Positions 26,901 through 34,592 of a stretch of 64,000 nucleotides of DNA are shown here, piece by piece. Under the pieces are notes generated by a model that worked only from the letters and a program-made list of their open reading frames with translations, was not told the DNA's origin and did no database searches. Origin of the DNA: CAMLIZ01 sp036231905 (GTDB lineage: Bacteria > Pseudomonadota > Gammaproteobacteria > Burkholderiales > Burkholderiaceae_C); the NCBI RefSeq assembly GCF_036231905.1, contig NZ_JAZARE010000001.1:310001-374000 (forward strand). Direction: 5' to 3'. Position 1 is the first letter of the stretch. Every line of letters starts with the position of its first letter. Position numbers and translations under genes: made by a program.

Positions 26901-29900
26901 CGGCGGCAAACTGGTGCAGCAGGCGGCGGATTTCCTCGGCGGCGTCGATGAACAGCTGCGCCTCGGCGGCTTCACCGCTGCCGATGGCCTGCGAGCGCAT
27001 CAGCGCATGTTCCAGCGTGCGCGCCAGCTGCGACAGCTCGGTGAAGCCCACGGTGGCGGAATTGCCCGCCAGCGAATGGGCCATCGCGATCGCGTTTTCG
27101 CCCACCGGGCGGTCCAGCTCCAGCGACCATTCGGCCAGCTCGGTGGACAGGCGGCGCGACAGTTCGTCCGCTTCGTTGAGGTAGATGTTGAACAGCGGGA
27201 TGCTGATGCGCAGCGGCCCGACGATCTTCACCTGGTCCAGGTCCACCGTTTCGGCGGCGGGTACTTCGGCTTCGGCGGCGGGAGCTTCGGCCAGCACCTC
27301 CGGCGCAGCAGCCTCTTCGGCGGCGGGCACCAGGTCCGGCAGTGCCAGGTCCACCTGGTCCACCGGGGTGAACGCAGGCTGCACCTCGGTGATCTCTTCC
27401 GGCGCCAGGTTCAGCTCGATCGTCTGCAGCGGCTCGGGCGCCGCAGCGGGCGTGCCGTCCAGGCTGCTCAGGTCCAGATCGAAGGACACCTCCGGCACGG
27501 CGGCCGCGCCACCGAGCACCGCGGTGGTCTCTGCGGGTTCAGCCTGCACCTCGGGCAGGAATTCGGCACTGAGCGGCAGCTCGCTGAGGTCGATGGTCTC
27601 GACCGTGGCCGGCACCTCGATCTCCGGCTCGCGGATCTCGGGCAGCGGCTGTGCCGGCTCCTGCGGAGCGGCAGCCACCGCCGCCGGCAGCTGAAGTTCG
27701 CTGGCAGCCGGCAACTCCGGCACCATGGCGGTCAGCGCAGCCGGCGCAGCCGTGCCGGGCAGCGGCATGGCGTCGCGGCGGCCTTCCAGGCGCAGTGCGT
27801 CCGCCGCGTGGCGAACCACCGACGACTCATGGCCACGGGCCTGGCCGGCGGCGATGGCCTCGATCCAGTCGCCCAGGTAGGCCAGCGCATCGGAAGTGAA
27901 GCCGAGCAAGGTGTCGTCCGCGTTCGGCGCGTCGGCCAGGCGGGCGTTGTAGAGCTGCTCGCAGGCCCAGCCCGCTTCGCCGAAGTCGGTGAGGCCGACC
28001 ATGCGCGAGCTGCCCTTGAGCGTGTGGAAGGCGCGCCGCACCGTGGTGAGCTCGCCGATGTTGCTGTTGTCGTCCGCCAGCGCGGCCAGCGCCTCGCGGG
28101 CGTTCTGCATCACCTCGCGCGCTTCCTCCAGGAAGATCTCGCGCATCTCGGTGTCTTCTTCCAGGCCGGTGGCACCGGCCGGCGTGGGCGCGGAGGCCGG
28201 CGCAGGCACGGGCGCCGGCACCGGCGCAGCGGCCACCGGCTCGGGCGCCAGGGTGGCGGCGTCGGAGGCGGTGTGCACGAAGTCGGCCATCACCTGGGCC
28301 AGCTCTTCGCGCACGGCCTGGCGCTGCTCCTCGTCCTGCGCATGCTCCAGCGCGGCGTGCGCGGTGCTCACCGTCTCGGCCAGCACCGACTGGTCGGCCA
28401 CCAGGGCTTCATGCGACAGGCGCTCCAGGTCGCGCGAGACCTGCTCCACGCTGACCTCGGGATGCGCGGCAGCCATGGCCAGGTCGCGCGCCTGCTCGAT
28501 CAGGCGGGGCTCCACCGTGCCCACCAGCGGGGCCGGTGCGGTGTCCGCACCATCCAGCGGCGTGAAGCCGGAGTGGCGATGGCCCTGCCCCATGACGGCG
28601 CGCAGGGAGCCGCTCTCGGCGTCGAAGGTGAATAGCGACTTCGCCAGCTGCGGCTGCACGCTGAGCATGTCGATCAGGAAGCCGAGCGCGCCCAGGTTGC
28701 CGGCCAAGCGGTCGAAGGTGCCGGCCTGCGCCGCACGCTGTGGGTCCACCTCGGTGGCGATGAGGCCATCGACCTCGTCGCGCATGCGCACCACCGCATG
28801 CGAGGCCTGCTCCATGCCCAGCACCGACAGCACGCCGCGCATCGCGGACAGCTGGCCCGGCACGGGGATCAGCACCTCGCGTTCGGCCGGGTTGCGGAAG
28901 AACTGGTCGATCAGCTTTTCGGCTTCGGACAGGGACGCTCGCAGCTCCTGCACCACGCTGCCCATGGTCTGGCGGTCGGACACGCGGCGGTACAGCTCCT
29001 CCATCCAGCCTTCCAGCGGCTCGGACGGCGCACCGTGGCCCACGTGGTCGATGCGCTGCGCCAGGCGCTGCACACGCACGGCCTCCTCGGGATGGTCGAA
29101 CTCGCCATCCTCCAGCGAGGCGTCCAGGTAGAGCATCGCGGTGGCGACCTCCATCGCCAACTCAGGCGACGGCGCCTGGCCGCTGGTGACCGTCTGGTGC
29201 ACGGCGCCGTGCAGCGCATCGGCCAGGCGGTCACCCGACGGGTACAGCCGCTTGAGCGAATCGGTGACCAGCGCGAACTGTTCCGCCAGGCCATTGAGGC
29301 GGTGCAGTTCGCCACCGGCCACGGCGGACCAGCCATCCTTGGCACCGGCCACGCGCTTGCGCGCCTGGGCGATCCAGGCGGGGTCGAAGCGGCCCAGGCG
29401 GGCGTCTTCGTAGTTGACCGCTGTCTTTTGCGTGAGGCCATAGACGCGCCGCACCGCCGCCATGCGCGGGGTGGCGTTGCTGTCGGCCTTGTCACCGGCC
29501 TGGGCGCAGAAGAACAACAGGTCCTGCGCCAGGCGCTCGGACACGTCGTTGCCACCGCGCTCGCAGATGCGCAACTGGGCCAGCAGGCGCGAGACGATGC
29601 GCTTGCTGTACACGTCGCCCGGCGGCATGCCGAGCGACTGGCCTTCGCAGAAGGCGGACGCCAGCTGCCACAGGGTGGCCAGGTGGCGCTCGGTGGCGCC
29701 GGCCGCCAGCCCCGCGAACAGGTCGCTCATGCGCTTGGCCGCCGCCTTGGGCGACTGCCGCATCATCAGCAGCATCTGGGTCTCGAGCTCGCCCCGGGTG
29801 TCGGCATCCGGCTGGCGCGGCGTGGCCGCGGCATCGGCCGGCAGATCACGCCAGCGCCAGTCGTGCGACCACAGGTCGGCCGGGTGCACACGCTCTGCGC

Positions 29901-30333
29901 CCGCCATCTCCTGCACGCCGCGATAGGCGGGGAACAGCGCCAGCGCGGACACCGGCTTGCCGGCCAGGCGGCGCGCCAGGTAGTCCAGCAAGGCGAAGGA
30001 GGCACGCTCGATCGCCTCCACCGCAGCCGCGTTGAGTTTCTTCGGCCGCTGCGACAGGCGTTGCACGGCCGCTTCGCTGGCGCGCAGCAGCTGCGCACCG
30101 GCCGGCAGGCCCACGAGCTCCAGTGCGCCCACGCCCTGGTGCAGCTGCTGGCGCGCAGTGCGCAGCACGCCGGGGTCGACGGCGTCGACGTCGGAGCCGC
30201 TGAGCGCTTCGCTTTCCTTGACGAAGCGGCGCAGCGACTTGTGCGCTGCCTCCAGCGACTTCCGCAGCTCTTCTTGGACCCAGGCGAGGGCGCTCAGGTC
30301 ATCGGTCGTTTCGGTGTCGCGTGCGTCCATCAT
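23923..30333 (-). CDS. chpA: ChpA/PilL-type hybrid chemosensory histidine kinase
   Basis: A 2136-residue CheA-like kinase controlling type IV pilus function. Residues 1-600 hold degenerate Hpt/FimL-like segments without the phospho-histidine. Three Hpt domains keep it: HTLKGSSRMVGL (about 768), HSLAGNSATVGF (about 1084) and HTLKGGARLAGA (about 1366), separated by Glu/Pro/Ala-rich linkers. The kinase N-box (HLLRNCVTHGIE, about 1710), the GRGIGMDVV loop (about 1815), a CheW-like domain (about 1850-1970) and a C-terminal receiver with LSDIEMPRMDG (about 2015-2130) follow. It lies 81 bp after pilJ; a perfect 11 bp hairpin occupies this gap. Confidence 0.95.
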   Translation of the reverse strand: MMDARDTETTDDLSALAWVQEELRKSLEAAHKSLRRFVKESEALSGSDVDAVDPGVLRTARQQLHQGVGALELVGLPAGAQLLRASEAAVQRLSQRPKKLNAAAVEAIERASFALLDYLARRLAGKPVSALALFPAYRGVQEMAGAERVHPADLWSHDWRWRDLPADAAATPRQPDADTRGELETQMLLMMRQSPKAAAKRMSDLFAGLAAGATERHLATLWQLASAFCEGQSLGMPPGDVYSKRIVSRLLAQLRICERGGNDVSERLAQDLLFFCAQAGDKADSNATPRMAAVRRVYGLTQKTAVNYEDARLGRFDPAWIAQARKRVAGAKDGWSAVAGGELHRLNGLAEQFALVTDSLKRLYPSGDRLADALHGAVHQTVTSGQAPSPELAMEVATAMLYLDASLEDGEFDHPEEAVRVQRLAQRIDHVGHGAPSEPLEGWMEELYRRVSDRQTMGSVVQELRASLSEAEKLIDQFFRNPAEREVLIPVPGQLSAMRGVLSVLGMEQASHAVVRMRDEVDGLIATEVDPQRAAQAGTFDRLAGNLGALGFLIDMLSVQPQLAKSLFTFDAESGSLRAVMGQGHRHSGFTPLDGADTAPAPLVGTVEPRLIEQARDLAMAAAHPEVSVEQVSRDLERLSHEALVADQSVLAETVSTAHAALEHAQDEEQRQAVREELAQVMADFVHTASDAATLAPEPVAAAPVPAPVPAPASAPTPAGATGLEEDTEMREIFLEEAREVMQNAREALAALADDNSNIGELTTVRRAFHTLKGSSRMVGLTDFGEAGWACEQLYNARLADAPNADDTLLGFTSDALAYLGDWIEAIAAGQARGHESSVVRHAADALRLEGRRDAMPLPGTAAPAALTAMVPELPAASELQLPAAVAAAPQEPAQPLPEIREPEIEVPATVETIDLSELPLSAEFLPEVQAEPAETTAVLGGAAAVPEVSFDLDLSSLDGTPAAAPEPLQTIELNLAPEEITEVQPAFTPVDQVDLALPDLVPAAEEAAAPEVLAEAPAAEAEVPAAETVDLDQVKIVGPLRISIPLFNIYLNEADELSRRLSTELAEWSLELDRPVGENAIAMAHSLAGNSATVGFTELSQLARTLEHALMRSQAIGSGEAAEAQLFIDAAEEIRRLLHQFAAGFLKDVPPELHQRLAAHEIESAQRMQALAAMPEADDSTDSEPVVSELDSAEADAAFPDLAANEPVAEPATAQPETAAAAEPADVAEQAPVAEAEIVAEPQIAAEPDVQAAVAEPAVVAEPIAPVAEPAPAMAVSAALEELRHTELKSLAALPQSDRRTVVARGDALDDEDDIDAVDAIDAELFPIFEEEGQELLPQLASRMREWVRRPADAGAAAACMRTLHTLKGGARLAGAMRLGEMAHRLETAIEHLLARGDAAGSDVEALEGRVDALQARFDALRSNDAAAYEQASAAVEEALREEPPALPVVAEALPEVPVVEPAPADLPPVADDAPAAAAPADPVAPRTGSLPAVIDWSRFSTEVRAPRLAKVDRSAASSHHANVRVRAPLLDRLVNHAGEVSITRSRIESDVSQLKSSLTDLTDNLERLRRQLRDIELQAETQITSRMEAAKAAAQAFDPLEFDRFTRFQELTRMMAESVNDVATVQRSLQRTLQSAEDELAAQARLTRDLQDDLLRTRMVEFEGLSERLYRVVRQAAKETGKQVRLDIVGGSIEVDRGVLDRMTGAFEHLLRNCVTHGIETPDVRTAHGKDAAGQITVVLTQEGNEVGVEFRDDGGGLNLERIRQRAVAMGLVAADAAPTEAELANLIFTPGFSTAETVTELAGRGIGMDVVRNEVNAMGGRIETATAAGQGTSFKLVLPLTTAVTQVVMVRCGDTTVAIPSTLIEIVRRAKPAEVEQAYASGQLTVGDRNLPFFWLGALLQSSPRGTETGRTLPVIIVRSAQQRVALHIDEVLGNQEVVVKNLGNQLSRLPGLAGMTLLASGAVALIYNPVALATLYGDAAWHAMREALAKPDSAAEALRAQEAAVVQAPLVLVVDDSLTVRRVTQRLLVREGYRVSLAKDGLEGLERLAEERPAVVLSDIEMPRMDGFDLVRNMRGDARWRELPVIMITSRIAQKHKDYAAELGVDHYLGKPYAEEDLLALVSRYASVEVTA

Positions 30334-30356
30334 CAGGCTTCAGTGACATGCGAAAT

Positions 30357-30389
30357 CCGCTTCAGGCGCTGGGGTGCGGCCTGAAGCGG
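30357..30389 (-). other. Intercistronic hairpin between pilJ and chpA
   Basis: CCGCTTCAGGC and GCCTGAAGCGG form a perfect 11 bp stem around an 11 nt loop. On the minus strand it is followed by GATTTCG, too few U residues for a strong terminator. It could attenuate read-through into the very long chpA or protect the upstream mRNA end. Confidence 0.5.
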
Positions 30390-30414
30390 ACGGTGTGGCG
30401 AGCGCGAGGCGAGG

Positions 30415-32736
30415 TCAGGCGACCTTGAATCGCGACACCGACTGTTTGAGTTCTTCAGCGGTCTTCGACAGCTCGCGCACCATCTGCGCGGTGGAGCGCG
30501 TGCCCTCACCGGTCTGCTCGGTCACCGCGAAGATGTGCTGAATGTTGGCGGCCACCACGTTCGCCGATTCGGCTTCGCGGGAGGCCTGGCTGGAAATCTG
30601 CGCAATCAGGTCGGACAGTTCACGCGTGACTCGATCGATGTCGTTCAGCGCAGAACCTGCCGCGTCGGACAGCTTCGTTCCCTCGACCACACCCTGCGTG
30701 GAGCGCTCCATGGCGGCCACCGCGTCCTGCGTGTCGGTCTGAATGGTCTTCACCAGGGCCGCGATCTGCCGCGTGGCGTCGCCGGAGCGTTCCGCCAGGC
30801 GCTGCACTTCCTCGGCCACCACCGAGAAGCCCCGGCCGGCTTCACCGGCGGACGCTGCCTGAATGGCGGCGTTCAGTGCCAGCACGTTCGTCTGTTCCGT
30901 AATGTCGGAAATCAGTTCGGTGATTTCACCGATCTCCTGCGACGACTCGCCCAGCCGCTTGATCCGCTTGGAGGTTTCCTGGATCTGCTCGCGGATGGAG
31001 TTCATACCGCCGATCGTGTTCTGCACCGCCTGCAAGCCGGTTTCAGCGGCTTCCAGCGACTGGCGCGCCACGTCCACGGTTTCCTGTGCTTGTGCGGACA
31101 CGTCGTTGATTCGGCCGGCCATCTGCAGCACCGCTTCACCGGTCTGGCGAATCTCGTGCAGCTGTTCGGTGGAGGCGGCCAGCAGCTCGGTGGAAGTGGC
31201 TTCCACCTGCAGCGTCGTTTCGGTCACCCGCGACACCGTGCCCTGCACCTGCGACACCAGCGACCGCAGCTCTTCCACCGTGAAGTTCACCGAGTCGGCG
31301 ATGGCGCCGGTGATGTCTTCCGTCACCGTGGCCTGCTGCGTCAGGTCGCCTTCAGCCACCGTCTGCAGTTCGTTCATCAACCGCAGAATCGCCGCCTGGT
31401 TGGCGTCGTTCACGCGCTTGGCTTCCTGCTCCTGGCGCTCGGCTTCGAGTCGCTGGCCTTCCGCCATCTGGCGACGGGCTTCCTGGTCCTTGACGTACAG
31501 GCGCAGGAAACCGTAGCCGCCGCCGGCGATCAGCAGGATCGACAGCGCCAGCAGTGCCACCGACGCGGCACTCAGGCCGCCTTCGCGGGCCAGCTTTTCC
31601 TGCAGCGTTTCCAGGCCTTTGCGCAGCGGTTCGCTGTCGGCAATGATGGTCGCCTGGGCTTCACGTGCGGACACCAGGCCCTGCAGGTTGCCCAGGATGG
31701 CGCTGGCTTGGGCCCGCGTTTCTTCGTACTGCTTGATCAGCTGCTGCAGGCGTTCCTTGGTCTGCGCGTCCTTGGTGCCGGGCAGGCGCAGTTCCGGGTT
31801 GCCGTTGGCCAGGCCTTCGGCGATTTCACGGAACGAGTTCAAGTCCTTGCCCAGCAGGAACACGGCCTCGGGGCTCACGCCTTCCATCGTCAGGAATTCG
31901 TTGGCGCTCTTGCCGATACGCTGGGTCAGCATCACCAACTGGCCCACGGCGGACAGCTCGGCCGGCGAGGCTTCCTGCTGCAGCTTGAGCGAGGACACCG
32001 TCTCGGCGGTTTCCAGCAGGTCGGACGACTGGCGGTTGATCGCGCGCAGCGCCTGGCCCACCTGGGTCAGCGTCTTCTGCTGCGCGATCACGATGTTCGC
32101 GTTCTTTTCGGCCCGGTCCACCAGCGGCAGCATCGGGTCGATGGCTTCCTGGGCGCCCAGGGTGGCCTGCGGCAGGTCGGCGTCACCGTTCTTCAGGCCA
32201 CGCACGTTCTTGGCCAGCACCTCGGTGGACTCTTTCACCTCCGGGAAGGCCTGCGGGCTGCCGATCAGCGCCTGCGACACCGACTTCGCCAGCCGCTGCG
32301 ACTGCATCAGCGCCTGGCCGGTGGCACCCACCTGCACCGCGTTGCGGTTGGCGGAGGTCACTGAATAGACACCGGCGCCGATCAGGGTGAGCAGGCCCAC
32401 GCTGACCATGGCGGCGAGGAAGCGCTGCTGCTGCGCAACCGGCTTGTTGCCGATCAGCGGCAGGCCGGTGGACAGCGTGGACTCGGGGCCCACGTCGGGC
32501 AGCCGGGTCTCGCCGAATTCGCCGGTCATCTCCGAAGGCGCGGCCTCGGAGATGATGGAGGAGTCGTTGCTCACCGAGGGCACCGCGTTCATGTCGAGCG
32601 TGATGGTGCCGTTGGGGTTGAGCGCGGCTTCGTCGAGTTCACCCGACGGGCCGTTCATCTCGTCGACCGCCACGTCGGCATCGCCGTCCGGACGCTTGCC
32701 CCAACCGGTGCCTTTGATCTTGTTCAGGAAGCTCAT
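30415..32736 (-). CDS. pilJ: Type IV pilus methyl-accepting chemotaxis protein PilJ
   Basis: A 773-residue transducer. An unusual cytoplasmic N-terminus of about 100 residues precedes membrane span 1 (about 105-125). A periplasmic PilJ-type sensor follows, then span 2 (about 390-412), a HAMP-like stretch and a long signalling helix. The hairpin tip contains ISDITEQTNVLALNAAIQAA and GRGFSVVAEEVQRLAERS, the conserved contact with CheW/CheA proteins. It lies between pilI and chpA, and should form the core array with them at the cell pole. Expected ligands (pilin, surface contact) are family knowledge. Confidence 0.95.
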   Translation of the reverse strand: MSFLNKIKGTGWGKRPDGDADVAVDEMNGPSGELDEAALNPNGTITLDMNAVPSVSNDSSIISEAAPSEMTGEFGETRLPDVGPESTLSTGLPLIGNKPVAQQQRFLAAMVSVGLLTLIGAGVYSVTSANRNAVQVGATGQALMQSQRLAKSVSQALIGSPQAFPEVKESTEVLAKNVRGLKNGDADLPQATLGAQEAIDPMLPLVDRAEKNANIVIAQQKTLTQVGQALRAINRQSSDLLETAETVSSLKLQQEASPAELSAVGQLVMLTQRIGKSANEFLTMEGVSPEAVFLLGKDLNSFREIAEGLANGNPELRLPGTKDAQTKERLQQLIKQYEETRAQASAILGNLQGLVSAREAQATIIADSEPLRKGLETLQEKLAREGGLSAASVALLALSILLIAGGGYGFLRLYVKDQEARRQMAEGQRLEAERQEQEAKRVNDANQAAILRLMNELQTVAEGDLTQQATVTEDITGAIADSVNFTVEELRSLVSQVQGTVSRVTETTLQVEATSTELLAASTEQLHEIRQTGEAVLQMAGRINDVSAQAQETVDVARQSLEAAETGLQAVQNTIGGMNSIREQIQETSKRIKRLGESSQEIGEITELISDITEQTNVLALNAAIQAASAGEAGRGFSVVAEEVQRLAERSGDATRQIAALVKTIQTDTQDAVAAMERSTQGVVEGTKLSDAAGSALNDIDRVTRELSDLIAQISSQASREAESANVVAANIQHIFAVTEQTGEGTRSTAQMVRELSKTAEELKQSVSRFKVA

Positions 32737-32800
32737 GTCTGCCTCTTGCGGTCTTGCTTGGTCGATGAGGAGCTGGAAAGCGCGGGTAGAGCGCCGCGCG

Positions 32801-33334
32801 TCAGCTCACGATGCCGAGGAATTGCTCGTCTTCGGCGAGCGAAGAAAGAAGGATCTCCTGCCAGGCCCGCCCTTCGGTGTCGCGCATGCGCGCGCCGGCG
32901 AAAGGTGGCTTGCGGCCGGAATCTGACTCGTCTGCAGCGAGCTGTTCGGCACTGCGCAAACCGGCGAGCCGGTCCACCAGCAGCGCACAGTTCAGGCCGA
33001 TCGAAGGGTTCAGCGCGATGAGGCGGGCCTGCTCGCGCTGGCCTTCCACCGCCGCCGTGGGCCGCCCCGCCATGCCGAGGAAGGCGCCCAGGTCGACGAC
33101 GCCATGCAGGCCGCCGCGCAGGTTCGCCACCCCGGCAAACCAGGCGCGAGTGTGGGGCACCGGCAGCAGGGGCACCAGTGAAAATATCTCACCTGCCTGC
33201 TGCAATGGAAACAACAGGCCCTGACCGCGGCATTCGACCGCCAGCCAGGAGACGGGGCGCGCCTGGGTGCGCGCCGCCTGCAGTCGCTCGGCCAAGCGGC
33301 TTTGCAGTTCGCGTAGTGCTTCCTTCTTGGCCAT
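32801..33334 (-). CDS. pilI: CheW-like adaptor PilI
   Basis: A 177-residue single CheW domain. It includes the FPLQQAGEIFSLVPLLPVPHTRAW ligand-like strand region and GVANLRGGLHGVVDL, the canonical CheW IRG(x)V motif. It couples PilJ to ChpA in the cytoplasm. Position between pilH and pilJ matches Pseudomonas and other betaproteobacterial pil-chp clusters. Confidence 0.93.
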   Translation of the reverse strand: MAKKEALRELQSRLAERLQAARTQARPVSWLAVECRGQGLLFPLQQAGEIFSLVPLLPVPHTRAWFAGVANLRGGLHGVVDLGAFLGMAGRPTAAVEGQREQARLIALNPSIGLNCALLVDRLAGLRSAEQLAADESDSGRKPPFAGARMRDTEGRAWQEILLSSLAEDEQFLGIVS

Positions 33335-33381
33335 CGAATGGGTCTTGTTCTAAAGCGTGCGCGTTGCGCGCCGCTGTTGGA

Positions 33382-33747
33382 TTAATCGAACGCCTTGATC
33401 TTGCCGATCAATTCGTCCGCGTCTACCGGCTTGACCACGTAATCGCGTGCACCTTGTCGCATTCCCCAGACCTTGTCGGTCTCCTGGTTCTTGCTGGTGC
33501 ACATGATCACCGGCACATCGGCGAAGCGCGGGTCGCGGGTGATGGCGCGGGTGAGCTGGAAGCCGTTCTGGCCCGGCATCACCACGTCCATCAGGATCAG
33601 GTCGGGTTTTTCCTCGCCCAGGCGCTTCATGGCGTCCTCGCCGTTCTCGGCGGTGCGCACGGTGTAGCCGCGCTTGGTGAGCAGCTCCGAGAGGTGGTGC
33701 AGCTCGGTCTTGGAATCGTCCACCAGAAGAATCTTTTGGATGGCCAT
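33382..33747 (-). CDS. pilH: Response regulator PilH
   Basis: A 121-residue stand-alone receiver. The acidic pair DD is at 10-11, the phospho-acceptor is D54 (LMDVVMPGQNGFQ), and the conserved lysine is in DYVVKPVDADEL. PilH is thought to act with PilG as a CheY-like output, favouring retraction or acting as a phosphate sink. ATG 33747 gives the standard length; an upstream in-frame extension overlaps the spacer to pilG and is rejected. Confidence 0.94.
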   Translation of the reverse strand: MAIQKILLVDDSKTELHHLSELLTKRGYTVRTAENGEDAMKRLGEEKPDLILMDVVMPGQNGFQLTRAITRDPRFADVPVIMCTSKNQETDKVWGMRQGARDYVVKPVDADELIGKIKAFD

Positions 33748-33820
33748 GGTCGTTGGGTCCTCGGTCGGTCGTGAACAGGAGGCTGCGGCTGCATCGGCGA
33801 AATGCCGCAGCGTCGCCCCG

Positions 33821-34225
33821 TCAGCTGCCGTTGCGGCGGTATTGCTCCACCGCACGCAGCAGTTGTTCCTTGGTGAAGGGTTTGGTCAGGTAGTCCTCGG
33901 AGCCGACCATGCGGCCCCGCGCCTTGTCGAACAGGCCGTCCTTGGAGGACAGCATGATCACCGGCACCCGGGTGAAGCGGGGGTTGCGCTTGATGATGGC
34001 GCAGGTCTGGTAGCCATCCAGCCGCGGCATCAGGATGTCGCAGAAGATGAGCTGGGGGTCGTGGTCGCTGACCTTGGACAGTGCGTCGAACCCGTCCTCG
34101 GCCAGCACGACGTCGTAGCCGCCCTGGCGCAGAAAAATCTCCGCGCTGCGGCGGATGGTGTTGCTGTCGTCGATGACCAGCACCTTGGTTCCCGCAGCGG
34201 GAACCGCAGGGGCTTGTGGGTTCAC
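33821..34225 (-). CDS. pilG: Response regulator PilG
   Basis: A 134-residue receiver protein with the acidic pair at 19-20, phospho-acceptor D63 (FCDILMPRLDG) and the conserved lysine in DYLTKPFTKEQL. It is the CheY-like partner of PilH in the pilus chemosensory pathway. The GTG start at 34225 is preferred because GAGGAG lies 9 nt upstream; an in-frame start at 34297 would run into the rubredoxin gene. Confidence 0.93.
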   Translation of the reverse strand: MNPQAPAVPAAGTKVLVIDDSNTIRRSAEIFLRQGGYDVVLAEDGFDALSKVSDHDPQLIFCDILMPRLDGYQTCAIIKRNPRFTRVPVIMLSSKDGLFDKARGRMVGSEDYLTKPFTKEQLLRAVEQYRRNGS

Positions 34226-34259
34226 AGGCGTGTACTCCTCACGACAACTGGACGAGGGT

Positions 34260-34433
34260 TCAGATCTGAACCATCTCGAAGTCTTCCTTGCGGGCACCGC
34301 ATTCCGGACAGGTCCAGTTCATGGGGATGTCACCCCACTTGGTGCCCGGCGCTATGCCATGCTCGGGATCCCCGGCGACCTCGTCATAAATCCATCCGCA
34401 GATGAGGCACATCCAGGTACTCGATTCGCTCAC
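34260..34433 (-). CDS. rubA: Rubredoxin
   Basis: A 57-residue electron-transfer protein with the two iron-binding knuckles C9-x-x-C12 (MCLICGW) and C42-x-x-C45 (TCPECGA), and the aromatic core WIYDEVAGDP. Four cysteines bind one iron. The gene starts at GTG 34433 and lies 34 bp upstream of pilG. This placement beside pilG recurs in betaproteobacteria, but a functional link to pili is not shown. A TACAAT -10 lies about 33 nt upstream of the start. Confidence 0.95.
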   Translation of the reverse strand: MSESSTWMCLICGWIYDEVAGDPEHGIAPGTKWGDIPMNWTCPECGARKEDFEMVQI

Positions 34434-34450
34434 TTTGCTCGTTCAGGTCA

Positions 34451-34472
34451 CTACAATGGTCGAAGATTGTAG
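34451..34472. promoter_or_regulatory. Divergent -10 pair / inverted repeat between rubA and thiD
   Basis: CTACAAT at 34451-34457 and ATTGTAG at 34466-34472 form a perfect 7 bp inverted repeat. Each arm contains TACAAT, a good -10, one per strand. The minus arm would serve rubA-pilG; the plus arm would serve thiD with an untranslated leader of about 130 nt. It could equally be a protein operator covering both promoters. Confidence 0.5.
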
Positions 34473-34592
34473 CTACTCGCTTCTTGAAAAAGATAAAGGC
34501 TTGTAGGCACATACGCAACTTTCTTCACACCTCTCTGGAGGTTCCGGCCACTTAAGAAGCCGCTCCTCCGACCAGCGCTGGACCCACTCCCC

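Noticed and set aside
24001..28635. A 1544-codon open frame on the plus strand opposite chpA
   Set aside because: It is the antisense shadow of a high-GC gene: the product is His/Arg/Gly-rich with no domain, while the minus strand encodes a complete multi-domain kinase.
34473..34592. A TPP riboswitch before thiD
   Set aside because: The conserved CUGAGA and ACCUGA cores are not present in the leader.
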